A stretch of 64,000 nucleotides of DNA from Meghimatium bilineatum (GCA_034231615.1 CM067311.1:19596173-19660172), one strand, 5' to 3'; positions 20,910-31,235 are shown, counted from the stretch's first letter. Notes: generated by a model from the letters alone, not told the origin. Numbers and translations are program-made.

Positions 20910-21187
20910 CTTCTTCTTCTGCGTTCATTCTCAAACTCCTGCAGATTAGCAGGATGTAGTCCGGAGAACGGAATGCGTTGTGTCATGGTTTACAGCATTG
21001 CTGTGATATCTGCGCCTTTCGGCCTGACACATCCGACTTCAGCATGGCTTTGGGTCACTGACCCTATATGGGATGGGACAGCTAACTCCATTCCATAACC
21101 TCCTTAGTCGCCTTTTACGACATGCGTGGAAGGTAAACAGTGTTGCTATTCTTTGCTCCCCTTTCGGGCCCAGGCAACACACGGGCG
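20910..21187 (-). mobile_element. SINE-like repeat H, full-length 278-bp copy with 12-bp TSD
   Basis: TCATTATGTTAT flanks both sides (20898-20909 and 21188-21199). Read on the minus strand, the element starts CGCCCGTGTGTTGCCTGGGC, has a conserved-looking block CATGTCGTAAAAGGCGACTA, a middle GGGTCAGTGACCC palindrome, the CGGACTACATCCTGC core, and ends TTTGAGAATGAACGCAGAAG plus GAAGAAG. Other copies hold only the 3' half. The hairpin-like GTCGTAAAAGGCGAC block also recurs in decayed form near 63120 and 59985. Pol III boxes are not obvious to me. Confidence 0.82.
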
Positions 21188-21930
21188 TCATTATGTTATG
21201 AAAATTAGCAATTCTGCAACACCAATGAATATAACAATAGATAACACCAAAGTGAAACAAGCCAAAAAAAGTAAATATATGGGCAGCATTTTTTCTGAAA
21301 ATGGAAGATTAGACAAAGAAATAGAAACAAGGTGCCAGGCAAACACAGTGACCTACCAACTTTCACCATTACCTCTTCAACCAAAGATCAAGATGGAAAT
21401 CAAAAGACAGATAATATCTACAATAATATAATATTCAGATAATATTCTTATACCAACACTCAGCTACCAATGTCAAGCATGATCATTAACAGCCTCGCAG
21501 CAGAATAAAATCATTACATGTGAAATGAAGTGCCTGAGAAAAGCTAAGCTACAATGGTTACTAAACTATATAAAATATTTAAAAAATGAAGAAATTAGGG
21601 AAAAAGTTGGTATAACATCATGTATTGAGCATATCGAAGGCAGCAAGTAAAATGGTTCAGTCACCTTATAAGAATGAACCCAAACCAAATATGAATAAGA
21701 GCATATAACAAAAATCTGGATATAAGGCCAAATGTAAACCAAGAAAATGGTGGATAGAAAACATCAATATAACCTTGAACAAACATGAACTTAATGCAAC
21801 CAAAGTGACTCATCTGACCTTGGAACGATAGCTGAAGCTCCCACCCCTACGCTTAACGGCAAGTGTGAATGTTATCAACCATCATTCACTTGGGGACAGA
21901 CAATAGTCTTCATGGCACCTGCAATAAGGT
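21188..21930 (+). mobile_element. Family G LINE, C-terminal and 3' part
   Basis: The frame reads ATPMNITIDNTKVKQAKKSK then KYMGSIFSENGRLDKEI. It continues through several stops to the 3' end with TTAACGGCAAGTGTGAATG and a GGGGACAGACAATA end at about 21905. It is 5'-truncated and degenerate. Confidence 0.7.
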
Positions 21931-22213
21931 GAAGTGCTTAATATTTTACTTTGTCCAGAGCTTGTAGATGGGAATTGGTAGGTAGTAGATAGTTAATGAG
22001 TTTTCTCTCTTTTGGAGAGGCGTGCCACTATCAACCAGAAGACAACAAAATCCAATTAGGTTATATCAGGACACACTACCATAAAATATTAGAGGTAACA
22101 AAGGCCCCAAGATAATAAGAGAGACATTCTTACTCCACTTGGAAATTGGCTGCTGAAATCAATGCTGTTGATTTGTATTCTAGTACTGGTCTACTAGTAT
22201 TCTAGTACTGCTC

Positions 22214-22502
22214 TACAGGGAGCCGTGCAGAGCTGTGGCTAGCGCACTGGCTTCGCATATGAGTAGTGCTGAGGTTCATTCCCCAGTTGAGGTGGAAATG
22301 TTTTTCAAATCGCAACAGCTCCCAGGTCGACCCAGCCTTAAAATGGGTACGGATTAATCCGGGAAGTAAAGACTGCGAGGGAGAGGAGATGGCTACCGCC
22401 CTCATTTGCAGAGCCACTGAAATGTGAGATGTGAGATTATAACATCTCACACCCCTACGGAATTAATAAATGCTATGGGTTACTTTACTTACTTACTTAC
22501 TG
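22214..22502 (+). mobile_element. tRNA-derived SINE
   Basis: The head resembles a tRNA gene: an A-box-like GTGGCTAGCGCACTGG at 22235-22250 and a B-box-like GAGGTTCATTCCCC at 22271-22284, about 35 bp apart. The body contains ATGGGTACGGATTAATCCGG and AGTAAAGACTGCGAGGGAGA. It ends CATCTCACACCCCTACGG, ATTAATAAATGC and a (TTAC)n tail. A 5'-truncated minus copy lies at 63236-63450. The head cannot fold into an intact tRNA, so it is a SINE rather than a tRNA gene. Confidence 0.78.
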
Positions 22503-23116
22503 GTCTAATTGCACCTGCTTCTTTAAAGTTGCCTCATTAGTCTCCCAGCTTGTGCTTACCTCCTGCTTGAAAGTTATTCATTATATTGTATGCTCGTTGT
22601 TATCAGCACTGCAGGTGAACTCTGTGAACAGCTTTATGACCCAGTTGACTAGATTCTCAACCACTTACAAATGTTTCTGGTAGGCAATATATGTTTGAGC
22701 AAAATTTATACAAAGACAATGTTGAAGAGTGAAATTATAAAAGAGCTGCTTTGAAATGTCAAATGTATAAAATTAGTACATAACTGAATAACCAATATAG
22801 TTTTAAATAGCTTAAAATTAATCTCTGAACCATTTGAATTATTTAAGACTTTATTTTATTAAAAGGCTTACATAAATAATGCAAGCTCTGTGGGTGTCTG
22901 TGGCCAAATTAATAGCAATGCAGACAAAAGCAAAAAAAGTCCAGGAATTTTGAACGTGACTAGCTTTGAGGTTGATGATGAGCATGTAGTACAGTAACCA
23001 GTTCTCTCATACTGCTGGCCTATTAGTAATATAACTACAGATGTCTAGTACGGATTACAGTAACCATTTCTCTGCTACTGCTGGCCTACTAACAATATAG
23101 CTACCAGATGTCTACT
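22503..23116. other. AT-rich stretch, no gene seen
   Basis: Near 22985-23100 the phrase TACAGTAACCAGTTCTCTCA / TACAGTAACCATTTCTCTGC and the following CTGGCCTA line recur, an imperfect local duplication of about 60 bp. There is no ORF with family features. Confidence 0.4.
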
Positions 23117-23232
23117 ATTCAGTGGAAGATGTGACACAACACATTTCTAGTCTCCTGACTACATCCTTCTGGAAATCTATTAGGATCATTGTCCTGCAAC
23201 AAGAGAGATCGGGTGGGAGTTTGAGTACAAAC
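23117..23232 (+). mobile_element. SINE-like repeat H, copy 4 (partial)
   Basis: The blocks TGACTACATCCTTCTGGAAA, TAGGATCATTGTCCTGC and GTGGGAGTTTGAG occur in the family order. The 5' part is missing. Confidence 0.6.
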
Positions 23233-23427
23233 TAGTTCTACTATCAATAGAAATAAAAAATTTAGTTTTAGATACTCTGACCTTTGCAACATACTGAAAG
23301 GGTTGCACATCTATGGAGGCATCTTATAGGCACATAAATATGCACATATTCTGAGTCTACTTAGTAGCTATCTATCTTCTATCATTATTGTATGGTAATA
23401 TTGTGAGTTTTCTATTCTTGTCAACAG

Positions 23428-23671
23428 TTTGTATTACTTGGAGCATATTTTTTGGAACCTCTACTTCATAAAGGCCTCTACGATCTTGGACAAAGGCTAA
23501 TTCTGCAGTACAAGCCAATGAAATGTGCGAACAGATTATGTCACAACATTGTTAATTTTTTCGTGAAGTCTGATCGAAATTCACTTGGAGTTCATCTGAG
23601 AGATAGATCACAGAGTATCCCAAGTCTTTGGAATATCACTCTAAAAGGAGTCAAGGATAATGCTGTTAAAG
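23428..23671 (+). CDS. Candidate internal exon of unknown gene
   Basis: A pyrimidine-rich acceptor (TTCTATTCTTGTCAACAG, ending 23427) and a GTAATA donor after AAAG (23672) bound an uninterrupted 81-codon frame. The frame reads FVLLGAYFLEPLLHKGLYDL in its first part and SIPSLWNITLKGVKDNAVKG in its last part. The end looks like a leucine-rich-repeat strand, but I cannot name a family. It starts in phase 0 and ends in phase 1. The phase fits both the REEP-like exon B upstream and the IAP UBA exon downstream, yet the sequence resembles neither family. It may be from a separate gene or a fortuitous frame. Confidence 0.35.
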
Positions 23672-24300
23672 GTAATATCATGTACAAGCTTAATTGGAAA
23701 TATATTGCATTGAACTATAGATAGGTCCTTTTGAAATGAGGATGCCACCACACAACATTGTTCAACCCAACCACCTGTAGCATGTGTTAGTCTTCATTGC
23801 TGAACAGAATATCCTAAAATGAAAAAGACAAGTTAAATTATTTCCGTGGGGATTTCATGAATACAACTGTAGCAATTAGAAACTAAAGAATTATGCATCA
23901 TATTAATCGACCAAAAAAAGGCCTTCGACAGAGTAGACAGACAACAACTATGGAAAACACTATCAATATTCGGAGTACAAGAACATTTAATCAATATATG
24001 CAAGGGCATTTATACTAATAGCCAATGTGAAGTAAGAGCAAATGCAGGAGTGTCCAATAAGTTCCATATCCAATTAAGAGTTCGACAGGGATGTGTCCTA
24101 TCCCCTCTACATTTTATAACATATATCGACCACATCTGTTAACTAACAAGTGCCAACAAAGAAGATAGCATGAAAGAAAAATTGAACGAACTACTCTTTG
24201 CAGACGATCAAGTACTAATAGTGACATCAGAAGTACAATTGCAAGAACATGTGAACTGACTCCACACAACATGTCAAAAATTCAACAGGAACGATATATA

Positions 24301-25634
24301 CGAGGGGGAGTCAATAAGTAAGTCACAAATTGATGTTGGATGGCAGGAAAATGCAGTAGGTGGTTTCTAAAGTTGTTTATAGTTGATATCATCATAGAAC
24401 TTTATGTTTATGTTCGCTAGATGGCGCTAGCTGTACCTTGCGCATGCGCAGCACAAAAAACAAAATGGCTACTGTACTTACAGAGTGTACAATCAATGAA
24501 CAACGTGCTGTTGTGCGTTTTTTATGGGCAAAAGGATTGCCTGCAAAAGACATTCATAAAGAAATGCTTCCTGTTTATGCTGACAATTGTTTGTCCCGTA
24601 AAGCGGTGCACAGCTGGGTAAAAAAATTTTCTCAAGGACGCTCTAAAATTGTTGACGAAATCCGATCTGGTCGTGCTGTTGAAATTGCAACAGACGCATC
24701 TGTGCAGCGGGTTGAGGAGATGATTCGAGGTGACAGACGAGTAACGATAGACGCTGTAGCAGCTGCAATAGGGTGCTCACATGGTTCAGCATACAGCATC
24801 ATGCATGACCGATTGAAATTTAAGAAAGTGTGTTCAAGGTGGGTGCCCAGACAATTGACGGACGAACACAAAATGAACCGATTAGGCTTGTCATTGGAGC
24901 ATCTCTGTCAATACGCAAATGAAGGAGAAGACATGATGAACAGGATTATTACTGGGGACGAATCATGGGTGCATCACTACCAGCCTGAATCAAAGCGTGC
25001 TTCAATGCAATGGAAACATCCTTCTTCGCCTTGTGTCCAAAAATTCAAGGTTACACCATCAGCAGGGAAGGTTATGCTGACAGTGTTCTGGGATTGTCAA
25101 GGAGTGCTTTTAACCAATTTCAAAAGAAAGGTGACAATGTGAATTCTGAATCATACTGTGAAGTTCTATCAGTGCTTCGGGATGCAATTCGAAGAAAACG
25201 TCCAGGGCTGCTGACTAGAGGAGTGCTACTCCTTCATGACAATGCTAGACCACATACGGCTCGATTAACTCAGGAGAAAATAAAAAATCTTGGTTGGAAA
25301 ATTCTGGAACATCCTCCTTACAGCCCCGATTTAGCCCCTAGTGATTTTCACCTTTTTGGTCCACTAAAAACCCACCTTGGCGGGAAGCATTTCGCGACTG
25401 ACGCAGAAGTTGAATGTGAAGTGAAAATGTGGCTTAAAAAGCAGAGCACGCAGTTCTACGCAGCAGGTTTGGGAGGACTCATAAAACGATGGGATAAATG
25501 CATCAATGTTGGTGGAAATTATGTTGAGAAGTAAAGGGATAATGTATGTGTAAAAATAAACAGTTTTCAGGTTTTTATCGTCTTCAGTTTTTTTCTAAAG
25601 AGCCATTTGTGACTTACTTATTGACTCCCCCTCG
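24301..25634 (+). mobile_element. Mariner transposon, 1334 bp, intact 30-bp TIRs
   Basis: The two ends are perfect inverted repeats of about 30 bp beginning CGAGGGGGAGTCAATAAGTA. TA dinucleotides flank both ends (24299-24300, 25635-25636), the standard mariner TSD. It interrupts the family F LINE. One frameshift breaks the transposase, so the copy is non-autonomous but its ends look mobilisable. Perfect TIRs suggest recent arrival. Confidence 0.94.
24465..25534 (+). pseudogene. Mariner transposase (DD34D type), one frameshift
   Basis: The transposase cuts and rejoins the element at TA sites. The first frame (ATG at 24465) has the N-terminal helix-turn-helix half with VVRFLWAKGLPAKDIHKEML and the first catalytic Asp in RIITGDESWVHHY. 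The second frame (to 25534) has the second Asp in LLHDNARPHTARL and the third in YSPDLAPSDFHLFGPLK. A single one-base change in a run near 25115-25135 shifts the frame just after FWDCQGVLL. Length over both frames is about 356 residues, normal for mariners. Confidence 0.9.
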
Positions 25635-26642
25635 TATAATATTGAAAAGACCAAAATAATGGCAATAGCAAAGACAAAAAAGAAATATCACTATCGTTAT
25701 CGATGATAAACACCGTAAATAGGTAAAGGAGTTCACTTACATAGGAAGAATTATATCGAGTGAATGGAAAAACAGTAAAGAGATACAAAATAGATACAAC
25801 AAAACATACCAGATCCTAGGACAGATGACACATATTTTTAAGAACAAAAATGTAAACATAGACACTAAAATTGCATTATACAAGACTATTATTATTCCAT
25901 CACTGTGCTACCAGTGCCAAACCTGGACAATGACAGCACAAGACAAAATAAAAATAGTGACAGTAGAAATGACATGCCTACGAAGAATACTCAGAGTGTA
26001 ATTAAGAGATAGAATTAGAAAAGATAACATCAGACAGATAACCAAAACAATACCAGTATTGGAACACATCAAAAGACAATAGATCAAGTGGTTTGCACAT
26101 GCTTCCAGACTACCAACAAACAGTATGCCACAGATGGCATCACACATTGACGTAATGGCTATAAAGCCATAGGCAGACCATGTAAAAGATGGACCACAGA
26201 AATCAAAGAAGCCACAGGAACAAGCTTACAAACAGCACACAGGAAGGCCATCTCCAGAGAACTCTTCTACCCCTGACGCCGCAAGGCAAACAGTGCCACT
26301 GTTTATAGATAGATAGATAGAACTGTCACAAAATAGAAATGAGAAAAGTAGAATGACTACCTACTTTGCTTTAAAATATATTTTTATTACCATAACTGAC
26401 ATCCCTGTACACAAGGTATAATGCATGCTAATGTTGTCAATAAGTGAAATGTTCAAAATGTCTATTCATCTTTGCAGACTTATGCTATGAAACAATGTTT
26501 AAGAAGCAGTGTGCCTAATTATTCAAACTGGAAGATTATAAATGTATGTGTGTGCACATGAGCGTGTGAGTTGTGTGCATCCTAGAGTTTACAAAAATAA
26601 ATATAATTAAAAAACATTTTTATTTTTGTCTTGTCAAACCAG

Positions 26643-26771
26643 AGCAAACAGCAGTGGATCCACAAGAAGTAAATTTTCATTTGTTAAGTTCAGCGGCACA
26701 GGCAGTATTGGAAATGGACGTAGATGTGAAGCAACTAAAGAAGGCAATAGAATTCAAACTTGCACGAGATG
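26643..26771 (+). CDS. Inhibitor-of-apoptosis (IAP) gene, exon with first part of UBA domain
   Basis: IAPs of the DIAP2/cIAP/XIAP group bind caspases through BIR domains, bind ubiquitin chains through a UBA domain and act as E3 ligases through a RING. The acceptor AG is at 26641-26642 and a GGTAAGAG donor follows 26771; both junctions are phase 1. The exon encodes AAQAVLEMDVDVKQLKKAIE and FKLARDG, which aligns with helices 1-2 of the XIAP UBA (family pattern VxxAxxMGxxxxxIKxxIE). The linker before it (TAVDPQEVNFHLLSS) is unlike other IAPs I know. No BIR exon was found upstream within the window. Confidence 0.8.
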
Positions 26772-26866
26772 GTAAGAGAAACAGAGATATACTTGTTTTA
26801 ATATTATATTCTGTTATAACATCCCACAATTATTCATATAAGTTTTCTATTTTTAACAATGTTCAT

Positions 26867-27203
26867 CATCATGGAGTGTCGTCTCCACAACCAAGGTTGG
26901 CTGAGAGGTTGGCTCTGTTGTTATATCCTCTGTCTTTTGCCTTGTTAGTGCACTCTACTAGATTGTATCCTGTCCGTTTCATATTTTCCTCCTACTTGTA
27001 TCTCTGCTTACCTTTTGCTCGCTGACCATCAACTCTACCTTCATGTAATGTCTTCAAAAATGGGGTATGTCCTTTAATAATCCAAAGTATTTAATTTGTT
27101 TAATCTTTATTGCCTTTAATAGTTTTTTTTTTTTTTCATACACAATATTATCAGAACCTCTTTGTTCATTTTCTGATCTTTCCATGGTGTTTTCCCTATT
27201 CTA
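26867..27203 (-). mobile_element. L2-like LINE 3' end (minus)
   Basis: A CATCATCATGG tail is followed by CAACCAAGGTTGGCTGAGAG and the reverse complement of the QSALTRQ-type C-terminal coding seen at 13685-13885. It lies in an IAP intron and is cut at 27203 by a family C fragment. Confidence 0.65.
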
Positions 27204-27459
27204 TATTAATCAATAAACCCATAACCCTTCAGGGTCGTAAGGGTACCACATTGGATGCCTCAGCTCACAGAGTCCTCCAGCGAATTCTATCCTCAGCGAT
27301 GCGGATGTGTGGAAATATCTTGCCCTGTCCATTCCTTGATGTTGTCTGTCCATGCCTTTATTTGTCCTCCTCTGCTTCTTCCACCCTCAACAGTTCCCTG
27401 CAGTATTGTTTTTGACAAGGAATCATGCCTGCATACATGTCCGAACCATGCTAGTTTTG
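27204..27459 (-). mobile_element. Family C LINE 3' fragment (minus)
   Basis: The plus strand reads TTAATCAATAAACCCATAAC, CCTTCAGGGTCG, then the complement of the C-terminal coding of 18437-18697. About 250 bp is retained. It is 5'-truncated, inside an older L2-like fragment. Confidence 0.82.
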
Positions 27460-27529
27460 ATTATCCAGTGGTGCCCATCTCCTCTCCAGCTGTCCTTATG
27501 ATGTGGATGGACTACTTATGATGTGGTAC

Positions 27530-27893
27530 ACACTTGCCGTTAAGCATAAGGGAGGGAGCTTAAGCTGTCATTCTAAGGCCAGATATGTCACTGAGGTTGC
27601 ATTTAGTCCATGTTTTTTCAAGGATATCTTGATGTTTTATATCCACTGTTACTTGGTCTACGTTTGGCCTTACGCGTGGATATTCTTCTATATATTCACA
27701 TCTCAAAGACATCAATTCTGTCTTCTAGTTGTTTGTTCATTATCCATGTTTCTGAGCCATACATTAATGTAGAAAATAGAAGTAGAATTTTAGAAATCTC
27801 ATGTTTATCTTGTTTGTAATTTAATTAAATGTTAAGATTTTCTTCATGTCATTGAAAGTACTTTTAGCTATCCCTATTCTTTTACGTAGAAAA
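27530..27893 (-). mobile_element. Family G LINE 3' fragment (minus)
   Basis: It begins with the complement of the family G 3' end (CTTGCCGTTAAGCATAAGGG) and runs upstream into thumb coding. It abuts a plus-strand family G fragment head to head at about 27894. Confidence 0.6.
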
Positions 27894-28640
27894 CATGCAC
27901 ATCCACATAGATGCACTGTCAACAGCTTGTAAGAAGTATAACATGAAAATCAACATACAAAAGACGGAAGTTATGACAATCAGGAAGTCACCAAAAACAA
28001 TAGATATCACAATAGACGATTCAACAGTGAAACAAACAAAAGAATTCAAATACCTAGGAAGTGTTTTTTCAGAAAATAGGAAACTAGACAGAGAAATAGA
28101 ACCAAGCCAGAAAGCAAGCACAGTGATATATCAACTTTCACCATTACTCCTGCATCAATATGGACGTAAAGAGACAAATAATATCTACAATTTTCATACC
28201 AACACTTTGTTACAAGTGTCAAACATGGTCTTTAACAACCTCGCAGCAGAGAAAAATCATCACATGTGAGATGAAGAAAAGCAGCTAGGGTAACCAAACT
28301 AGATAGAGTAAGAAATGAGGATATCAGAAAAAGAGTAGAAATAATGCCATGTATCGAATACATAGAACGTCAGCAGATAGTGGTTTGGTCACCTTGTGAG
28401 AATGGATCTAAGCTAAATACCACTATACCACTGAGAGATTATAACAAACGATCATCTGGATACAGAGCCAAGGGAATACAGAAAGAGATGGATTGATAAC
28501 ATAAGGACCATCTTCCACAAACACAGACTCAGTACAACTCAGGCGTCACATCTGGCCTTAAACAGATCCTTGCTGCTTCCACCCCTATGCTTAATGGCAA
28601 GTGTGAATGCTATCAACCAGCTTCCACCTGGGGATAGACA
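27894..28640 (+). mobile_element. Family G LINE, thumb to 3' end
   Basis: The 27895-28269 frame reads NMKINIQKTEVMTIRKSPKT and KEFKYLGSVFSENRKLDREI. The remainder is broken and ends TTAATGGCAAGTGTGAATG and CACCTGGGGATAGACAATA. With 27530-27893 it forms an inverted pair. Confidence 0.7.
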
Positions 28641-28830
28641 ATATTCTTCTAACTTCTTTTTCACATCTACCATCATCTGTGATTATGTGTCCGAGATATT
28701 GATAATGAGTATTGACTTGTTGTAGTGTCTCTCCATGTATTTTTATGTGTAGTGCTTATTCCCTTGTGATTTTGCTGATTATCATAGTTAAGAGTATGTA
28801 TCATTAACATTCAGTGTGTTTTATAGTTTA
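28641..28830 (-). mobile_element. L2-like LINE thumb fragment (minus)
   Basis: On the minus strand it reads LHIKIHGETLQQVNTHYQYL, GHIITDDGRCEKEV, a typical LINE thumb. Flanking sequence to 29265 is AT-rich with no gene or named repeat. Confidence 0.55.
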
Positions 28831-29269
28831 TCTAAATATAACAGTTATAAATGAACATCAATGTTGCCTGTCTTAGCTGCAAATATAACATTTGTAACAG
28901 AACATCAATATTGCTCAATGCCCATCTTAGCTGCAAATAATTTAAGTACAAAATTATAACACAATGGATTTAGAGGGTGGTGCCTTCTGTCAGAACTATG
29001 TGTCCTGCCCAGCACAAATGCACAAATACAAATACACAGCTGGTCACTGGCCAGGCAGAAAAAAAAGTTGACCTGAAAGCTGAATGACATATTGCTATAT
29101 TTATATAAAGGTAACATTGAGCTCATAATCTGAACTGGAATATGGAAAGAACCAGTAATAAAAATTGTCAATATTAACCACAAGGGGTGTATTCCAGACA
29201 AGTCTGTTTCCAGACAAGTATTAATATTACTAAATAAACTTTGCAACTTTTTTTTACCTTGTAGAAGTT

Positions 29270-29560
29270 TACATATCTCTAGTATTTTTACAGAAAATGG
29301 AAGCATTGTTAGAGAAATAGAGATGAGATGTCAAAAGGCAAAAAAAAGTAACATGCCAACTGTGACCACTACTTCTTCACCCAAAGATCGAGGTGGAAGT
29401 TAAAAGACAAATTATCTGCAGTATACTCCTACCAACACTGTATTACCAGTGCCAAACCTGGTCTCACTCATCTTCACATCACAGAAAGATAGTGACATGA
29501 GATGAAATGCTTGAGAAAAGATGCTGTGGTCATCAGGCTCGACATGCTAGCAAGGCGATT
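29270..29560 (+). mobile_element. Family G LINE scrap
   Basis: Sequence such as TTTACAGAAAATGGAAG and CAGTGCCAAACCTGGTCTC matches the thumb coding of other family G copies. It is highly degenerate. Confidence 0.55.
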
Positions 29561-29769
29561 TGGTGCCATTATAACACACACCTGAAACTGGACAGACTTT
29601 TAGTTTTTAGGAGATAATAAATAAACCAGAGGTGGGTGTGTTCACTGTTCACGCCCACTGTCAATTCAATTGCAATTAGAAAATTCAAGGGAAATAAGAG
29701 AAACCCTTCAATTGTCCCTTGGTGAAATCAGGGGAGGCAAGCCAGAAACTTGGCAGGTAGACATCATCT

Positions 29770-30060
29770 AGTACCATTTCTGCAACAAAGGTTGGCTGCA
29801 ACAGATCTCAACATCCCCTGCCTCTTGTTTTGGTGATGCACTCTGCTAGACTGTACCCTGTCCATCTTGTGATGTTATTCTCCCACACGTATTGCGTATC
29901 TCTGTCTACCTCGTGCTCGTTTCCCTTTGACTTTACCTTCAAGTAAGGTCTTCAATAAGGTGTCATTTCTTTTAATGTGTCCAAAATATTTTATTTGTCT
30001 AATCTTGATTTCTCTTAGTAATTCTTTCTTCATATTAAGTGTTTTTAGAACCTCTTAACT
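29770..30060 (-). mobile_element. L2-like LINE 3' end (minus)
   Basis: It reads CAACAAAGGTTGGCTGCAAC, GCACTCTGCTAGACTGTACC and GTCTTCAATAAGGTG, the same minus-strand 3' coding end as 26867-27203. The following 30060-30410 is AT-rich with ATATA runs and no recognisable gene. Confidence 0.6.
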
Positions 30061-30412
30061 TTGTTTAGTTCCTTCTCTTGTGGCAACGAATACAGTGTAT
30101 AGTATAATAACGTTAAATGCACACACAGTTTCGCAATAGCATTTCACTCAACCAACAAAATATATTTCACTTTCCAACTGAACACAATGATTGCAGAATA
30201 TTTTGCTTTATGATTTTTATTTAAAACAAAATTAAATTCTGTATATTGTCATTTCTTGCATCCAATATCTTAAAGATGAGTATAACTCAATCTTTATTTA
30301 TTATGTAACAACGATCTGGATACATAATACTGGAGATAGAGATACATGATCATATATGATTATATATAGTAAATATATATAATATAATATATAATATTCA
30401 GTCCATCCTTCT

Positions 30413-31078
30413 TTATGGAAGAGAAACATGGACAGTAAACAAAAGTAAGTAAAGTAAAAGTACAAATATTATATTATTATATTGAAGACAACGGCGAGCT
30501 GTGGGTACTGTTAAATTTGTTGGATTGTTATTACTATTGGTGAGTTGTGGAGACAATCTTGCTGTCACTGGCATTAGAATATCTTCCTCTGTTTCTGTAG
30601 CAGGAAATAACACAGGCACAGATACATCATGATCATTATCAGAATTATCAAAAACTCTCTTTCTTTTTATGCTACCACAGTTCATACTTTGATGATGACT
30701 ACACACGGAACATTCTAAAACAGTTAGGTTAGGATTAAAATCCATCCAGATGTGGGCACTGTTAGTAGCTATCAATTTGGCTCGAGCTAGAGATTTACTA
30801 TCCTTGTTGATTTTGAGTTTATGATTTCGCATTACACACTTGACACACAATGTGGTTTAATGTTTTGTTTCACTATCGTCCATGATATGTATCCCATAAA
30901 TACTAGCCAGGTCACTTTGATATAAGCTACAGGACCGTGGTTTCTTCTGCATCCTTTTATCTTTCTTAGATAATGTTCTTCCTACACAAATTCTGCACAA
31001 ATCATTCAAAAATCGCATGTGTAGTGAACTGCAGTGATCCATCCTGTTTTGAAATAAATTTAAAAATATTATTAACAC
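30413..31078 (-). pseudogene. RAG1 N-terminal-region-like zinc-binding protein fragment
   Basis: One minus-strand frame of about 220 codons carries a single TAA (30857-30859). Ahead of the stop it reads LCRICVGRTLSKKDKR and SDLASIYGIHIMDDSETKH. After it come TTLCVKCVMRNHKLKINKD, NLTVLECSVCSHHQSM and SIKRKRVF. The order CxxC, basic stretch, hydrophobic block, CxxC, then CxxC followed by a basic KRK patch is that of the zinc-binding region before the RING in vertebrate RAG1 (CRICG...PDLIxxVFxID...HPTxFCxxC...CDIC...KRK). Similar N-terminal-only proteins were described from molluscan mobile elements. A plausible splice acceptor (TTATTTCAAAACAG) precedes MDHCSSLHMRFLND on the minus strand. It could also be another Cys-rich family, such as a ZAD-like protein. 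It sits antisense in an IAP intron. Confidence 0.58.
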
Positions 31079-31140
31079 ATTTTCACAAAAGAAACGTATA
31101 ACATATACTTATTACAATAGTAAATTACTTTTCTGTGTAT

Positions 31141-31235
31141 GTGTAGCATGCAACGAACTTATTCGAACGGTTATGGGGATCCAACCGCGATTGATAACTA
31201 TCACACAGAACAAGTTCGTAGCGTTAATGCTACAC
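31141..31235. repeat. Inverted repeat near the RAG1-like ORF
   Basis: GTGTAGCAT...ACGAACTT at 31141-31160 is mirrored by AAGTTCGT...ATGCTACAC at 31212-31235, with a few extra bases in the right arm. It may be a small palindromic element or a transposon end. Sequence from 31236 to 31740 has no feature I can name beyond a further ACGTTCGTAACG near 31411. Confidence 0.45.

Larger units (their letters stand above)
23868..26325 (+). mobile_element. Family F LINE with (ATAG)n tail, split by a mariner
   Basis: Left of the mariner the RT core reads QKKAFDRVDRQQLWKTLSIF, VRQGCVLSPLHFITYIDHI and LLFADDQVLIVTSEVQ. Right of it come MTAQDK-type thumb codons and GRPCKRWTTEIKEATGTSLQ. It ends CCCCTGACGCCGCAAGGC then TAGATAGATAGATAG at about 26325. 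Many stops are present. A minus-strand 3' copy lies at 50130-50710. Confidence 0.8.

Noticed and set aside
22214..22290. Functional tRNA gene
   Set aside because: A- and B-box-like motifs exist but the cloverleaf does not close and the sequence continues into a SINE body shared with 63236-63450.
1..26642. BIR domain exons for the IAP gene
   Set aside because: I searched the + strand for the CxxC...W...DxPxxEH...C pattern and found none; the exon at 23428 has no BIR residues.
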